From positions 62,001 through 126,000 of the forward strand of contig NZ_BMIK01000012.1 in the NCBI RefSeq assembly GCF_014642075.1: a stretch of DNA of 64,000 nt, read 5' to 3'. The notes beneath the pieces are model-generated. The model made no database searches. It had not been told where the DNA came from and saw only the letters and a program-made list of their open reading frames with translations. The position numbers and the translations under genes are program-made. The stretch is from Parapedobacter defluvii. Its GTDB lineage: Bacteria; Bacteroidota; Bacteroidia; Sphingobacteriales; Sphingobacteriaceae. Positions within the stretch are counted from its first letter, which is position 1; the number at the start of each line of letters is the position of its first letter. This document shows positions 55,216-62,771 of this stretch, one piece after another.

Positions 55216-56859
55216 ATGCGAAAAAAATTCAGTTACGGAGCATGCCTTTTGGTGGCATGCATCGTATTAGTAAGTGTTTGGTGGCCGCCTATTCTTTGGG
55301 GTTTCGTGGTTGTCGGTCCACTTATCTTTTTGGGTATATTGGACATGATCCAGACCAAACAAGCGATCCGGCGTAATTTTCCGTTGTTTGGCCGGTTGAG
55401 ATACCTATTTGAAAGCATACGTCCCGAAATCCAGCAGTATTTTGTAGAGAGTGATACCACGGGCAGGCCTTTTAGCCGAATTTACCGGAGTGTGGTGTAT
55501 CAGCGTGCTAAAAAGGAGATGGATACAACGCCGTTCGGTACGCAGATGAATGTATACGAAGACAATTACGAGTGGATGAGCCACAGCATCAATGCACTTG
55601 ATTTTTTTAAAATCAACGACCATCCCCGGGTAACGGTGGGCGGACCCTATTGTCTTCAGCCCTATTCGAGCAGTGTATTCAATATTTCCGCGATGAGCTA
55701 TGGTTCGTTGAGCAAGAATGCGGTTATGGCCTTGAACGAAGGAGCCAAAATCGGCGGCTTTTATCACAATACGGGAGAAGGTGGACTTACCGACTATCAC
55801 TTGGAAGGCGGGGGTGATGTGGTTTGGCAGATCGGGACGGGGTACTTCGGATGCCGGCATCCCGATGGCAACTTCAATCCGGAAGCATTTGCCCAGAAAG
55901 CGCAGCATCCCCAAGTCAAGATGGTAGAGATCAAGATATCCCAGGGAGCGAAACCCGGCCATGGGGGTATTCTACCTGCGGCCAAAGTCACCGAAGAAAT
56001 TGCCCGTATCCGGTTGGTGGAAATGGGTAAGGATGTAGACTCACCGCCGTATCACCGGGCTTTTTCCACACCGTTGGGGTTGTTGGATTTTGTGAAACAA
56101 CTTCGGGATCTTTCCGGTGGGAAGCCCGTCGGGTTCAAGCTTTGCATCGGGCACCGCAGTGAGTTCGTAGCTATCTGCAAGGCCATGATACAAACGGGTA
56201 TTTATCCCGATTTTATTACGGTGGATGGAGGAGAAGGGGGGACCGGCGCTGCGCCCCTGGAATTTTCCAACTCGGTGGGAATGCCGTTGCGGGATGCACT
56301 GGCATTCGTATACGATTGCCTGACCGGATTTGATCTCAAACAGCACATAAAAATCATTGCGTCGGGTAAAATTGCTACGGGGTTCGACCTGGTGAAAAAT
56401 TTTGCGCTGGGCGCGGATATCTGCAACAGTGCGCGTGGCATGATGATGGCACTTGGGTGCATCCAGGCACTGGAATGTAACGCAAATACCTGCCCTACTG
56501 GCGTGGCCACCCAGGATCCGAACTTGGTGAAAGGACTGGTAGTAGCCGATAAGCGGGTGCGGGTTGCCAACTTCCATCATGAGACCGTTAAAAGTGCGGG
56601 GGAGCTGATGGGAGCAGCAGGTATTAAACATCCGGATAATATCCACCGGGTATATATCCATCGGCGGATCTCACCGAACCGGGTGGAGACCTACCTGGAT
56701 AGTTATCCCTATATTCCTGCCGGCAGTCTGTTGCAAAAGCCTTATCCCAAAGCATTCGACATGCTGATGAAAATCAGCAGTGCCGAATCCTTTGAACCTA
56801 ATTTTGAGGAAGTTGATTTCGTAGAATACGCATGGGCAAAGAAGCCAATGACGGGGTAG
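55216..56859 (+). CDS. FMN-binding glutamate-synthase-family protein with membrane anchor
   Basis: A 547-residue protein with two N-terminal membrane helices, then the FMN/TIM-barrel domain of glutamate synthase (GltB central part): FNISAMSYGSLSKNAVMAL, GEGGLTDYHLEGGGD, VDGGEGGTGAAP. The 3Fe-4S cysteine loop is visible as ALECNANTCPTGVATQDP. The amidotransferase domain is missing, so it is not complete glutamate synthase; stand-alone proteins of this type are widespread and poorly understood. It ends 1 nt before the stop of the convergent M28 peptidase gene. Confidence 0.85.
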   Translation: MRKKFSYGACLLVACIVLVSVWWPPILWGFVVVGPLIFLGILDMIQTKQAIRRNFPLFGRLRYLFESIRPEIQQYFVESDTTGRPFSRIYRSVVYQRAKKEMDTTPFGTQMNVYEDNYEWMSHSINALDFFKINDHPRVTVGGPYCLQPYSSSVFNISAMSYGSLSKNAVMALNEGAKIGGFYHNTGEGGLTDYHLEGGGDVVWQIGTGYFGCRHPDGNFNPEAFAQKAQHPQVKMVEIKISQGAKPGHGGILPAAKVTEEIARIRLVEMGKDVDSPPYHRAFSTPLGLLDFVKQLRDLSGGKPVGFKLCIGHRSEFVAICKAMIQTGIYPDFITVDGGEGGTGAAPLEFSNSVGMPLRDALAFVYDCLTGFDLKQHIKIIASGKIATGFDLVKNFALGADICNSARGMMMALGCIQALECNANTCPTGVATQDPNLVKGLVVADKRVRVANFHHETVKSAGELMGAAGIKHPDNIHRVYIHRRISPNRVETYLDSYPYIPAGSLLQKPYPKAFDMLMKISSAESFEPNFEEVDFVEYAWAKKPMTG

Positions 56860-56860
56860 C

Positions 56861-58438
56861 TCAGTATCCCACTCCGGTACGCCTCGGTTGCCGGATCACC
56901 GGCCACTGTCCCGGCTGTCCGTCCCTGCCTAACGGCATTACCCGTTTTTCGCGGTTAACCAATTCAGCCTCTTCGCTGGCTTTGTAGGCGAGCGTAGCGA
57001 TGAGGATCACGTTATCGCGCAGATCGTCGAAGATCAGCTTGTCATAGGTATCTAAATTGGTATGCCAGGTAATGGTGCCATATCCCCACGAAAGCGAGCT
57101 CATTGAGAATGCCGGTATGCCGGCAGCGGTAAACGAAGCGTGGTCAGACCCGCCCGTACTGGGCGAACCGGGATAATCGGTTTTAATATCCGCTGTGATG
57201 TTGCGGGGTGCGGCGGCGAGCCACCGGCCCATGAAATCATAGGCATGCAGGAATCCCGATCCGTCGATGTTAGCCACCCGTCCCGTACCGTTGTCCTGGT
57301 TGAATACCGCCTGGGTTTTTTCGACAATATCCGGATGATCCAAGACAAATGCACGCGAACCGTTCAGTCCCTGCTCTTCGCTGCCCCAATGGCCGATCAG
57401 GATGGTTCGCCTAGGATTGGGGTAAACTTTTTTCAGGATGCGTGCGATCTCCATCATGGTAATCGTACCTGTACCGTTATCGGTGGCACCGGAGCCTCCT
57501 TCCCAGGAATCGAAATGGGCCGAGAGAATCACGTATTCATCCGGTTTTTCAGTTCCTTTGATTTCGGCGATGGTATTAAAGGTAGGTACGGTACCCAGAT
57601 CTTTGGAGTCGGTTTCGACCTGAATACGGGGCTTGTGGCCGTTTTCGGCCAGCCGGTATAGGATTCCATAGTCTTCCAGTGAAATGTCAAGTGAAGGTAC
57701 GATGGTGGTGCGTGCCCCGAAAATCTTATTCGAACCGAATTCGCGCGACCAGTAGCACTGTAGGATCCCGGCCGCACCTGCTTCTTCCAATATACGGGGC
57801 AGCGAATTGCTGGAAATCCCCATGGCCTGTATTTTTCGGTTCCAAGCTTCGGTCAGTGAATCACGTTCTTTCTTCATCCGTTCTACGGATTCGGGGCGGC
57901 CAAACTCTTCCCAGTTGTGATCGGGCCTGCCGGTGGGCTGAGGCATGGATACCAACACATACTTTCCTTTGACCGTAGGCAGCCAGGCTTGGAAAGCCTG
58001 TGAATTTTTTACATCGGGTAAGGTGATGACCTCACCTTCTATGGCTTTCCCTCCGGTGGTGGGACTCCACGCCAGCTGAGTGCCCGCCAGGGTTTTTACA
58101 CGGGGGTATGTCATGTCGATGTGGGAGATACCGCGGTCCCATCCGCGCCATTCACCAAATTCCTCATACCGGGCCTCGATGCCCCAATCTTTATATTTGG
58201 CCACAGCCCAATCGTGGGCATGTTTCATCTGTGGCGTGCCTACTAAGCGGGGCCCCACTACGTCCAACAACTCATGGGCCAGCTGTTTTAACTGAGAGTT
58301 TTGGTATGCTTCATCCACGATCTGTTGCACAACCGGATCCAACTGCTGTTCAGATGGCGGCGCCCATTGTGCCTGTACGGCAGAAGGAAGCAGTCCAACT
58401 GCTAGGAGAAAAAAGGTTGCTGTTGCTGTGTACTTCAT
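56861..58438 (-). CDS. M28-family exported metallopeptidase
   Basis: A 525-residue exported aminopeptidase-like protein. After the signal peptide (KYTATATFFLLAVGLLPSAVQAQ) comes a PA-type insert domain and the M28 zinc peptidase core: HFDSWEGGSGATDNGTG, GSEEQGLNGSRAF, and STGGSDHASFTAAGIPA. It would cleave small peptides outside the inner membrane. An in-frame ATG nine codons upstream (58465) is possible, but the start at 58438 gives a normal signal peptide. It is transcribed away from lysS and converges on the FMN-protein gene with a single base between stops. Confidence 0.85.
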   Translation of the reverse strand: MKYTATATFFLLAVGLLPSAVQAQWAPPSEQQLDPVVQQIVDEAYQNSQLKQLAHELLDVVGPRLVGTPQMKHAHDWAVAKYKDWGIEARYEEFGEWRGWDRGISHIDMTYPRVKTLAGTQLAWSPTTGGKAIEGEVITLPDVKNSQAFQAWLPTVKGKYVLVSMPQPTGRPDHNWEEFGRPESVERMKKERDSLTEAWNRKIQAMGISSNSLPRILEEAGAAGILQCYWSREFGSNKIFGARTTIVPSLDISLEDYGILYRLAENGHKPRIQVETDSKDLGTVPTFNTIAEIKGTEKPDEYVILSAHFDSWEGGSGATDNGTGTITMMEIARILKKVYPNPRRTILIGHWGSEEQGLNGSRAFVLDHPDIVEKTQAVFNQDNGTGRVANIDGSGFLHAYDFMGRWLAAAPRNITADIKTDYPGSPSTGGSDHASFTAAGIPAFSMSSLSWGYGTITWHTNLDTYDKLIFDDLRDNVILIATLAYKASEEAELVNREKRVMPLGRDGQPGQWPVIRQPRRTGVGY

Positions 58439-58482
58439 ACCACAAAGAAACAATTTATTCTGCATATAACATCGATTTTAGC

Positions 58483-58490
58483 TATGTTTG
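58483..58490 (+). promoter_or_regulatory. -7 box of the lysS promoter
   Basis: TATGTTTG, a full TAnnTTTG match, ends 18 nt before the lysS ATG at 58509. The in-frame TTG at 58488 lies inside this box and is thereby excluded as start. No clear TTTG -33 box. Confidence 0.5.
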
Positions 58491-58508
58491 CCGCGTAATT
58501 TATACCGG

Positions 58509-60227
58509 ATGAACACCGTATTATCTGAACAGGAGTTGCAACGCAGGGATGCGTTGACTAAGTTGGAAGCACTGGGGATCAATCCCTACCCGGCCGAGGC
58601 TTTCGAAATCAATGCCACAGCCAAAGATATTTTAGCGAATTACGAGCGCGACAAGCTCAATTATAAGACCATCAGCATCGCTGGCAGGATGATGAGCCGG
58701 CGGGTGATGGGCAACGCCTCTTTCATCGAGCTGCAGGATGCTACCGGACGCATCCAGGCATATGTGAAGCGCGACGACCTTTGTCCGGACGAAGACAAAA
58801 CACTTTATAATACAGTCTTCAAAAAATTGCTGGATATCGGTGATTTTCTCGGTATCAAGGGATTTGTATTTACCACCAATACGGGGGAAATCTCCATCCA
58901 TGTTCAGGAGCTTATTCTGCTGGCTAAGTCCTTGAAGCCTTTGCCGGTGGTGAAGTCTGCCGATGGCAAGACGTTTGATGCCGTGACCGATCCGGAATTC
59001 CGGTACCGCCAGCGTTATGTGGATCTGGTGGTCAATCCGCAGGTGCGTGAGACCTTTGTAAAGGTATCCAAGCTGAAAACTGCGATCCGCGACTTTCTGA
59101 ATGAGCGCGGTGCCCTGGAAGTGGATACGCCGGTATTGCAGAGCATTCCCGGAGGTGCCGCTGCGCGCCCCTTTATTACCCATCACAATGCACTTGATAT
59201 CCCCTTATACCTACGCATTGCTAACGAGCTTTACCTCAAACGGCTTATTGTAGGAGGGTACGATTGGGTATACGAATTCAGCCGCAATTTCCGCAATGAG
59301 GGTATGGACCGTACCCACAACCCGGAGTTTACCGTATTGGAGTTTTACGTTGCCTACAAAGATTACCTCTGGATGATGGAAATCACCGAGAAACTTTTTG
59401 AGCAGGTGGCGATTGCCACCAACGGAACGACTTCCCTGCAGGTGGGCGACAAAACGATCAATTTCGCGGCTCCGTATCCGCGTGTAAGTATCTACGATGC
59501 CATTAAGGAACACACCGGCTTTACGGTTGACGGACTGGGCGAAGCGGGGCTGCGTGACGTATGCAAGCAATTGGGTATTCCCACTGACGAAAGCATGGGC
59601 AAGGGCAAGTTGATTGATGAAATTTTTGGTGAGCAATGTGAGCACCATTATATACAACCCACCTTCATCATCGATTATCCGGTTGAGATGAGTCCGCTTA
59701 CAAAAAAACACCGCAACAAATCCGGTTTGGTGGAGCGGTTTGAGCTGATGGTTAACGGCAAGGAGCTGGCCAATGCGTATAGTGAATTGAATGATCCCAT
59801 CGATCAGCGGGCTCGCTTTGAAGAACAGCTCAAGCTGATGGAACGGGGTGATGATGAGGCGATGTTCATTGATCATGACTTCCTGCGGGCATTGGAATAT
59901 GGCATGCCTCCCACCGCTGGTATCGGCATTGGTATCGATCGGCTGGCGATGTTGATGACCAATCAGCAGAGCATACAGGATGTACTTTTCTTCCCGCAGA
60001 TGCGCCCGGAAAAGGTGGTGAAACAGGCGAGCACGGCGGACTATACCGCGCAGGGAGTGCCGGAAGCATGGGTACCCGTCTTGCAGAAGATGGGACTTAC
60101 GACGGTAGATGCATTGAAGGCGGCCAATCCGAATAAGGTTTTCAACGATCTTGGCGGCTTGCGCAAGAAAATGAAGCTGGAAATCCCTATGCCGGCGAAG
60201 GATGAAGTGCTGAAGTGGTTTGAGTAG
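58509..60227 (+). CDS. lysS: Lysine--tRNA ligase
   Basis: A 572-residue class II lysyl-tRNA synthetase. The N-terminal OB-fold anticodon domain (SIAGRMMSRRVMGNASF) is followed by the catalytic core with class II motifs: motif 2 FRNEGMDRTHNPEFT and motif 3 GIGIGIDRLAMLMT. The core ends at FFPQMRPE, where E. coli LysS nearly ends; here a further tail of about 70 residues follows, with a helix-hairpin-helix-like part (WVPVLQKMGLTTVDALKAAN). Housekeeping, cytosolic. A 7-bp repeat array begins right after the stop. Confidence 0.97.
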   Translation: MNTVLSEQELQRRDALTKLEALGINPYPAEAFEINATAKDILANYERDKLNYKTISIAGRMMSRRVMGNASFIELQDATGRIQAYVKRDDLCPDEDKTLYNTVFKKLLDIGDFLGIKGFVFTTNTGEISIHVQELILLAKSLKPLPVVKSADGKTFDAVTDPEFRYRQRYVDLVVNPQVRETFVKVSKLKTAIRDFLNERGALEVDTPVLQSIPGGAAARPFITHHNALDIPLYLRIANELYLKRLIVGGYDWVYEFSRNFRNEGMDRTHNPEFTVLEFYVAYKDYLWMMEITEKLFEQVAIATNGTTSLQVGDKTINFAAPYPRVSIYDAIKEHTGFTVDGLGEAGLRDVCKQLGIPTDESMGKGKLIDEIFGEQCEHHYIQPTFIIDYPVEMSPLTKKHRNKSGLVERFELMVNGKELANAYSELNDPIDQRARFEEQLKLMERGDDEAMFIDHDFLRALEYGMPPTAGIGIGIDRLAMLMTNQQSIQDVLFFPQMRPEKVVKQASTADYTAQGVPEAWVPVLQKMGLTTVDALKAANPNKVFNDLGGLRKKMKLEIPMPAKDEVLKWFE

Positions 60228-60304
60228 GTAGTTGATAGTTGATAATTGATAGTGGACAATTGATAGTGTATAATTATCCATTATCCATTATCCATTATCA
60301 ATTT
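60228..60304. repeat. Array of about eleven 7-bp repeats between lysS and sufE
   Basis: The sequence after the lysS stop parses into 7-base units: six like ATAGTTG, then ATAATTA and TCCATTA three times plus TCAATTT. The first and second halves are partly complementary and may pair. The array reaches the end of the convergent sufE gene. Confidence 0.8.
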
Positions 60305-60720
60305 CTTGTAGCGTTCAGCGCCGCTGCATATAATTTCATCTGCTTTACCATCGATACCAAGCCATTGGCTCGGGTTGGTGAAAGGTGTTCCTTCAAGCCG
60401 ATTTGGTCGATAAAATAAAGTTCGCTGGTCGCGATTTCCGCGGGTGTATGATTGGATAATACCTTGATCATCAATCCCACCAAACCTTTGGTGATGATAG
60501 CGTCGCTATCGGCCGTAAAAATTACCCTGCCATTTTGATAATCCGCGTGTAACCATACTTTCGACTGGCACCCCTTAATCAGGTATTCGTCTTTTTTATA
60601 CCGGTCATCAATCAGCGGCAGTTCTTTGCCTAATTGGATGAGGTATTCGTATTTGGCCATCCAATCTTCAAAGAATGCAAAATCATCTATTAATTCGTCT
60701 TGTATTTCGTTTATGGTCAT
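60298..60720 (-). CDS. sufE: SufE sulfur-acceptor protein
   Basis: A 140-residue cytosolic protein, the typical SufE size. The sulfur-carrying cysteine is Cys51 in LIKGCQSKVWLHAD. SufE takes persulfide sulfur from SufS during iron-sulfur cluster assembly. It lies downstream of sufS on the same strand, separated by a region with 7-bp repeats and a hairpin. The rest of the suf genes (sufBCD) are not in the window. Confidence 0.95.
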   Translation of the reverse strand: MTINEIQDELIDDFAFFEDWMAKYEYLIQLGKELPLIDDRYKKDEYLIKGCQSKVWLHADYQNGRVIFTADSDAIITKGLVGLMIKVLSNHTPAEIATSELYFIDQIGLKEHLSPTRANGLVSMVKQMKLYAAALNATRN

Positions 60721-60724
60721 TTTT

Positions 60725-60766
60725 TGTGTTCAGTGATCGGTGTTCAGTGATCGGTGATCGGTGGAG
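60725..60766. repeat. Array of six 7-bp repeats, unit (A/G)GTGATC
   Basis: Units TGTGTTC, AGTGATC, GGTGTTC, AGTGATC, GGTGATC, GGTGGAG lie directly upstream of sufE. The unit matches the array at 27529-27598. A GC-rich imperfect hairpin (GGAG-CCGG with CCGG-A-CTCC, to 60799) abuts it. Confidence 0.75.
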
Positions 60767-60804
60767 CCGGACTTTCCGGCTTTCGGTCTTCCGGACTCCT
60801 TTAC

Positions 60805-62046
60805 TTAAACAAGCATTGAAGCCGCCCGGCGGACTGCGGCTACCAAGGTGTCCATTTCTTCACGGGTATTATACAGGGCGATGGACGCCCGCACCGTGCC
60901 GGGAATATTAAATCGATCCATGAGCGGTTGCGTACAATGGTGGCCCGTACGTACGGCAATACCCAGTTTATCCAGGATTACACCTACATCGTACGGATGG
61001 GCGCCATCCAGCAGGAATGAGATCACGCTTGATTTTTCTTTGGCCGTACCTACAATGCGTAGGCCGGGTATTTCAAGTAGCTCGTGCGTAGCATATTCTA
61101 GGAGGCCATGTTCATACGAGGCGATGTTGTCCAGTCCCAATTCGGTGAGGTAGTCAATGGCATGTGCCAGGCAGATGCCTGCCTCAATATTAGGGGTACC
61201 CGCTTCAAATTTGAATGGCAACTCGTTGTATGTTGTTTTGGCAAAGGTCACCTCCTTGATCATTTCGCCTCCGCTTTGGTAGGGGGGGATGGCATTGAGC
61301 CATTTTTCTTTTCCGTAGAGCACGCCTATGCCGGTGGGGCCGTACATTTTGTGCCCCGAAAACGCGAGAAAATCCACATCCAATGCCTGTACATCGATCG
61401 GTAAATGCTGGACGGCCTGTGCGGCATCTAACAATACCGGCGCGCCTACGGCGTGTGCCAATGCGATGATTTCCTTCACAGGGTTGACCGTTCCAAGCGC
61501 ATTGGATACATACGTAATGGCAACCATTTTGGTGCGTTCGTTCAGCAATGAGCGGTATGCGTCCATATCCAATTCCCCGGCATCATTAATCGGAACAACA
61601 TGTAAAATAGCCCCGCGTTCTTCACAAAGGATCTGCCAGGGAACAATGTTGGAGTGGTGTTCCATGGCAGAGATAATTAGCTCATCTCCCGTATTGACAA
61701 AGGCCTTACCGTAGCAACTTGCCACCAGGTTGATGCTTTCTGTGGTTCCCCGGGTGAAAATTAGCTCGTGCTCATGGGCGGCATTGAGAAAAGGCTGCAG
61801 CTTCCGCCGTGTCACCTCAAAAGCGTCCGTAGCCAGTTGACTCAGGTGATGTACCCCCCGGTGTACGTTGCTGTTTAATTGCGTATAATAATTTACGATT
61901 GCATCAATCACCTGGCGGGGCTTTTGCGTAGTAGCCCCGTTATCAAGATATACCAACGGCTTTCCGTTGACGGTACGGGTAAGAATCGGGAAATCTTCCC
62001 GTACGCTGCTGACGTCAAACCATTCCAATATTGCTGTCCGTTCCAT
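60805..62046 (-). CDS. sufS: Cysteine desulfurase SufS
   Basis: A 413-residue PLP enzyme of the SufS group. The PLP lysine is Lys233 (AFSGHKMYGPTG) and the catalytic cysteine is Cys371 (RTGHHCTQPLMDRF); AMEHHSN is the aromatic-stacking histidine region. It takes sulfur from cysteine for iron-sulfur cluster assembly with SufE. An ATG three codons upstream lies against the -7 box, so the start at 62046 was chosen. The promoter box sits just 6 nt upstream, suggesting a leaderless or nearly leaderless mRNA. Confidence 0.96.
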   Translation of the reverse strand: MERTAILEWFDVSSVREDFPILTRTVNGKPLVYLDNGATTQKPRQVIDAIVNYYTQLNSNVHRGVHHLSQLATDAFEVTRRKLQPFLNAAHEHELIFTRGTTESINLVASCYGKAFVNTGDELIISAMEHHSNIVPWQILCEERGAILHVVPINDAGELDMDAYRSLLNERTKMVAITYVSNALGTVNPVKEIIALAHAVGAPVLLDAAQAVQHLPIDVQALDVDFLAFSGHKMYGPTGIGVLYGKEKWLNAIPPYQSGGEMIKEVTFAKTTYNELPFKFEAGTPNIEAGICLAHAIDYLTELGLDNIASYEHGLLEYATHELLEIPGLRIVGTAKEKSSVISFLLDGAHPYDVGVILDKLGIAVRTGHHCTQPLMDRFNIPGTVRASIALYNTREEMDTLVAAVRRAASMLV

Positions 62047-62052
62047 AGTACA

Positions 62053-62060
62053 CAAAGGTA
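62053..62060 (-). promoter_or_regulatory. -7 box of the sufS promoter
   Basis: On the minus strand this reads TACCTTTG, a perfect TAnnTTTG, ending 6 nt before the sufS ATG. No clear TTTG -33 box is present. Confidence 0.45.
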
Positions 62061-62137
62061 CGAGTAATTTTTATTATGACCACTATTTCGGTGCGGTACA
62101 GCGGACGATGGGTAAGCTCTTTTACAGCATATGGTGC

Positions 62138-62575
62138 TTACGAAAATACAATGTGGAGTATTTCTCCATAAATCACCGTGCCGTCGGTTAAAACCGCGTA
62201 TGCCCGGTAATTTGCATCGTTGAAATAAGAGAATGGAAACGTCACCTGACTGGATAAGACCGTGCCGGCTTTTCCGGGTTTATCGGTGAACGGAATGAGA
62301 ATGGCATCCTTGCCACCAACGGTGGGCGTTGTCCCCGACTTTTCACTGATCCAGGGGATGAAGATAATACCATATTCTTTGACACTGCTTATCTTTTCGA
62401 ATTTCAGGCGAAAGGTATATTCCATGCCATATACTGCAGTGGTGGTTCTGTATTCCACTTCCAATGTGGTCACTTCATTGGCTCCGGCCGGCTGCGTGTC
62501 ATCGGCATCTTTCTTACAGGAAGTCAGAGACATCAATGTCGTTAAAAAGAAGGCAGACAAAAAAATCGTTTTCAT
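62138..62575 (-). CDS. Small lipoprotein, hypothetical
   Basis: A 145-residue predicted lipoprotein (lipobox SLTSC followed by KKDADD, as in Bacteroidota surface lipoproteins). The rest reads as a single beta-sandwich (TTLEVEYRTTTAVYGMEYTF; GIIFIPWISEKSG). No family recognised. It lies between sufS and the receptor gene that starts at 62772 on the other strand. Function unknown. Confidence 0.65.
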   Translation of the reverse strand: MKTIFLSAFFLTTLMSLTSCKKDADDTQPAGANEVTTLEVEYRTTTAVYGMEYTFRLKFEKISSVKEYGIIFIPWISEKSGTTPTVGGKDAILIPFTDKPGKAGTVLSSQVTFPFSYFNDANYRAYAVLTDGTVIYGEILHIVFS

Positions 62576-62771
62576 AAAATCGTGTTTACTAGTGAATACT
62601 TGGTTTATATCGCCTGAAGCGGTAAAAGGTCATCAACCGCTGTTAAAAAATATTGCTTAACAGTAATTTTACATAACGAACCCGTGACATGGCTGACTAA
62701 ACGGCTTATTTCGATAATGGCGGTCTGATATTTGTGCGCTTCAGCACAGATACTAAAATGACATTTTATTA

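Noticed and set aside
59211-60281. 356-codon open frame antisense to lysS
   Set aside because: Shadow of lysS; its N-terminus is made of the 7-bp repeat array read as protein.
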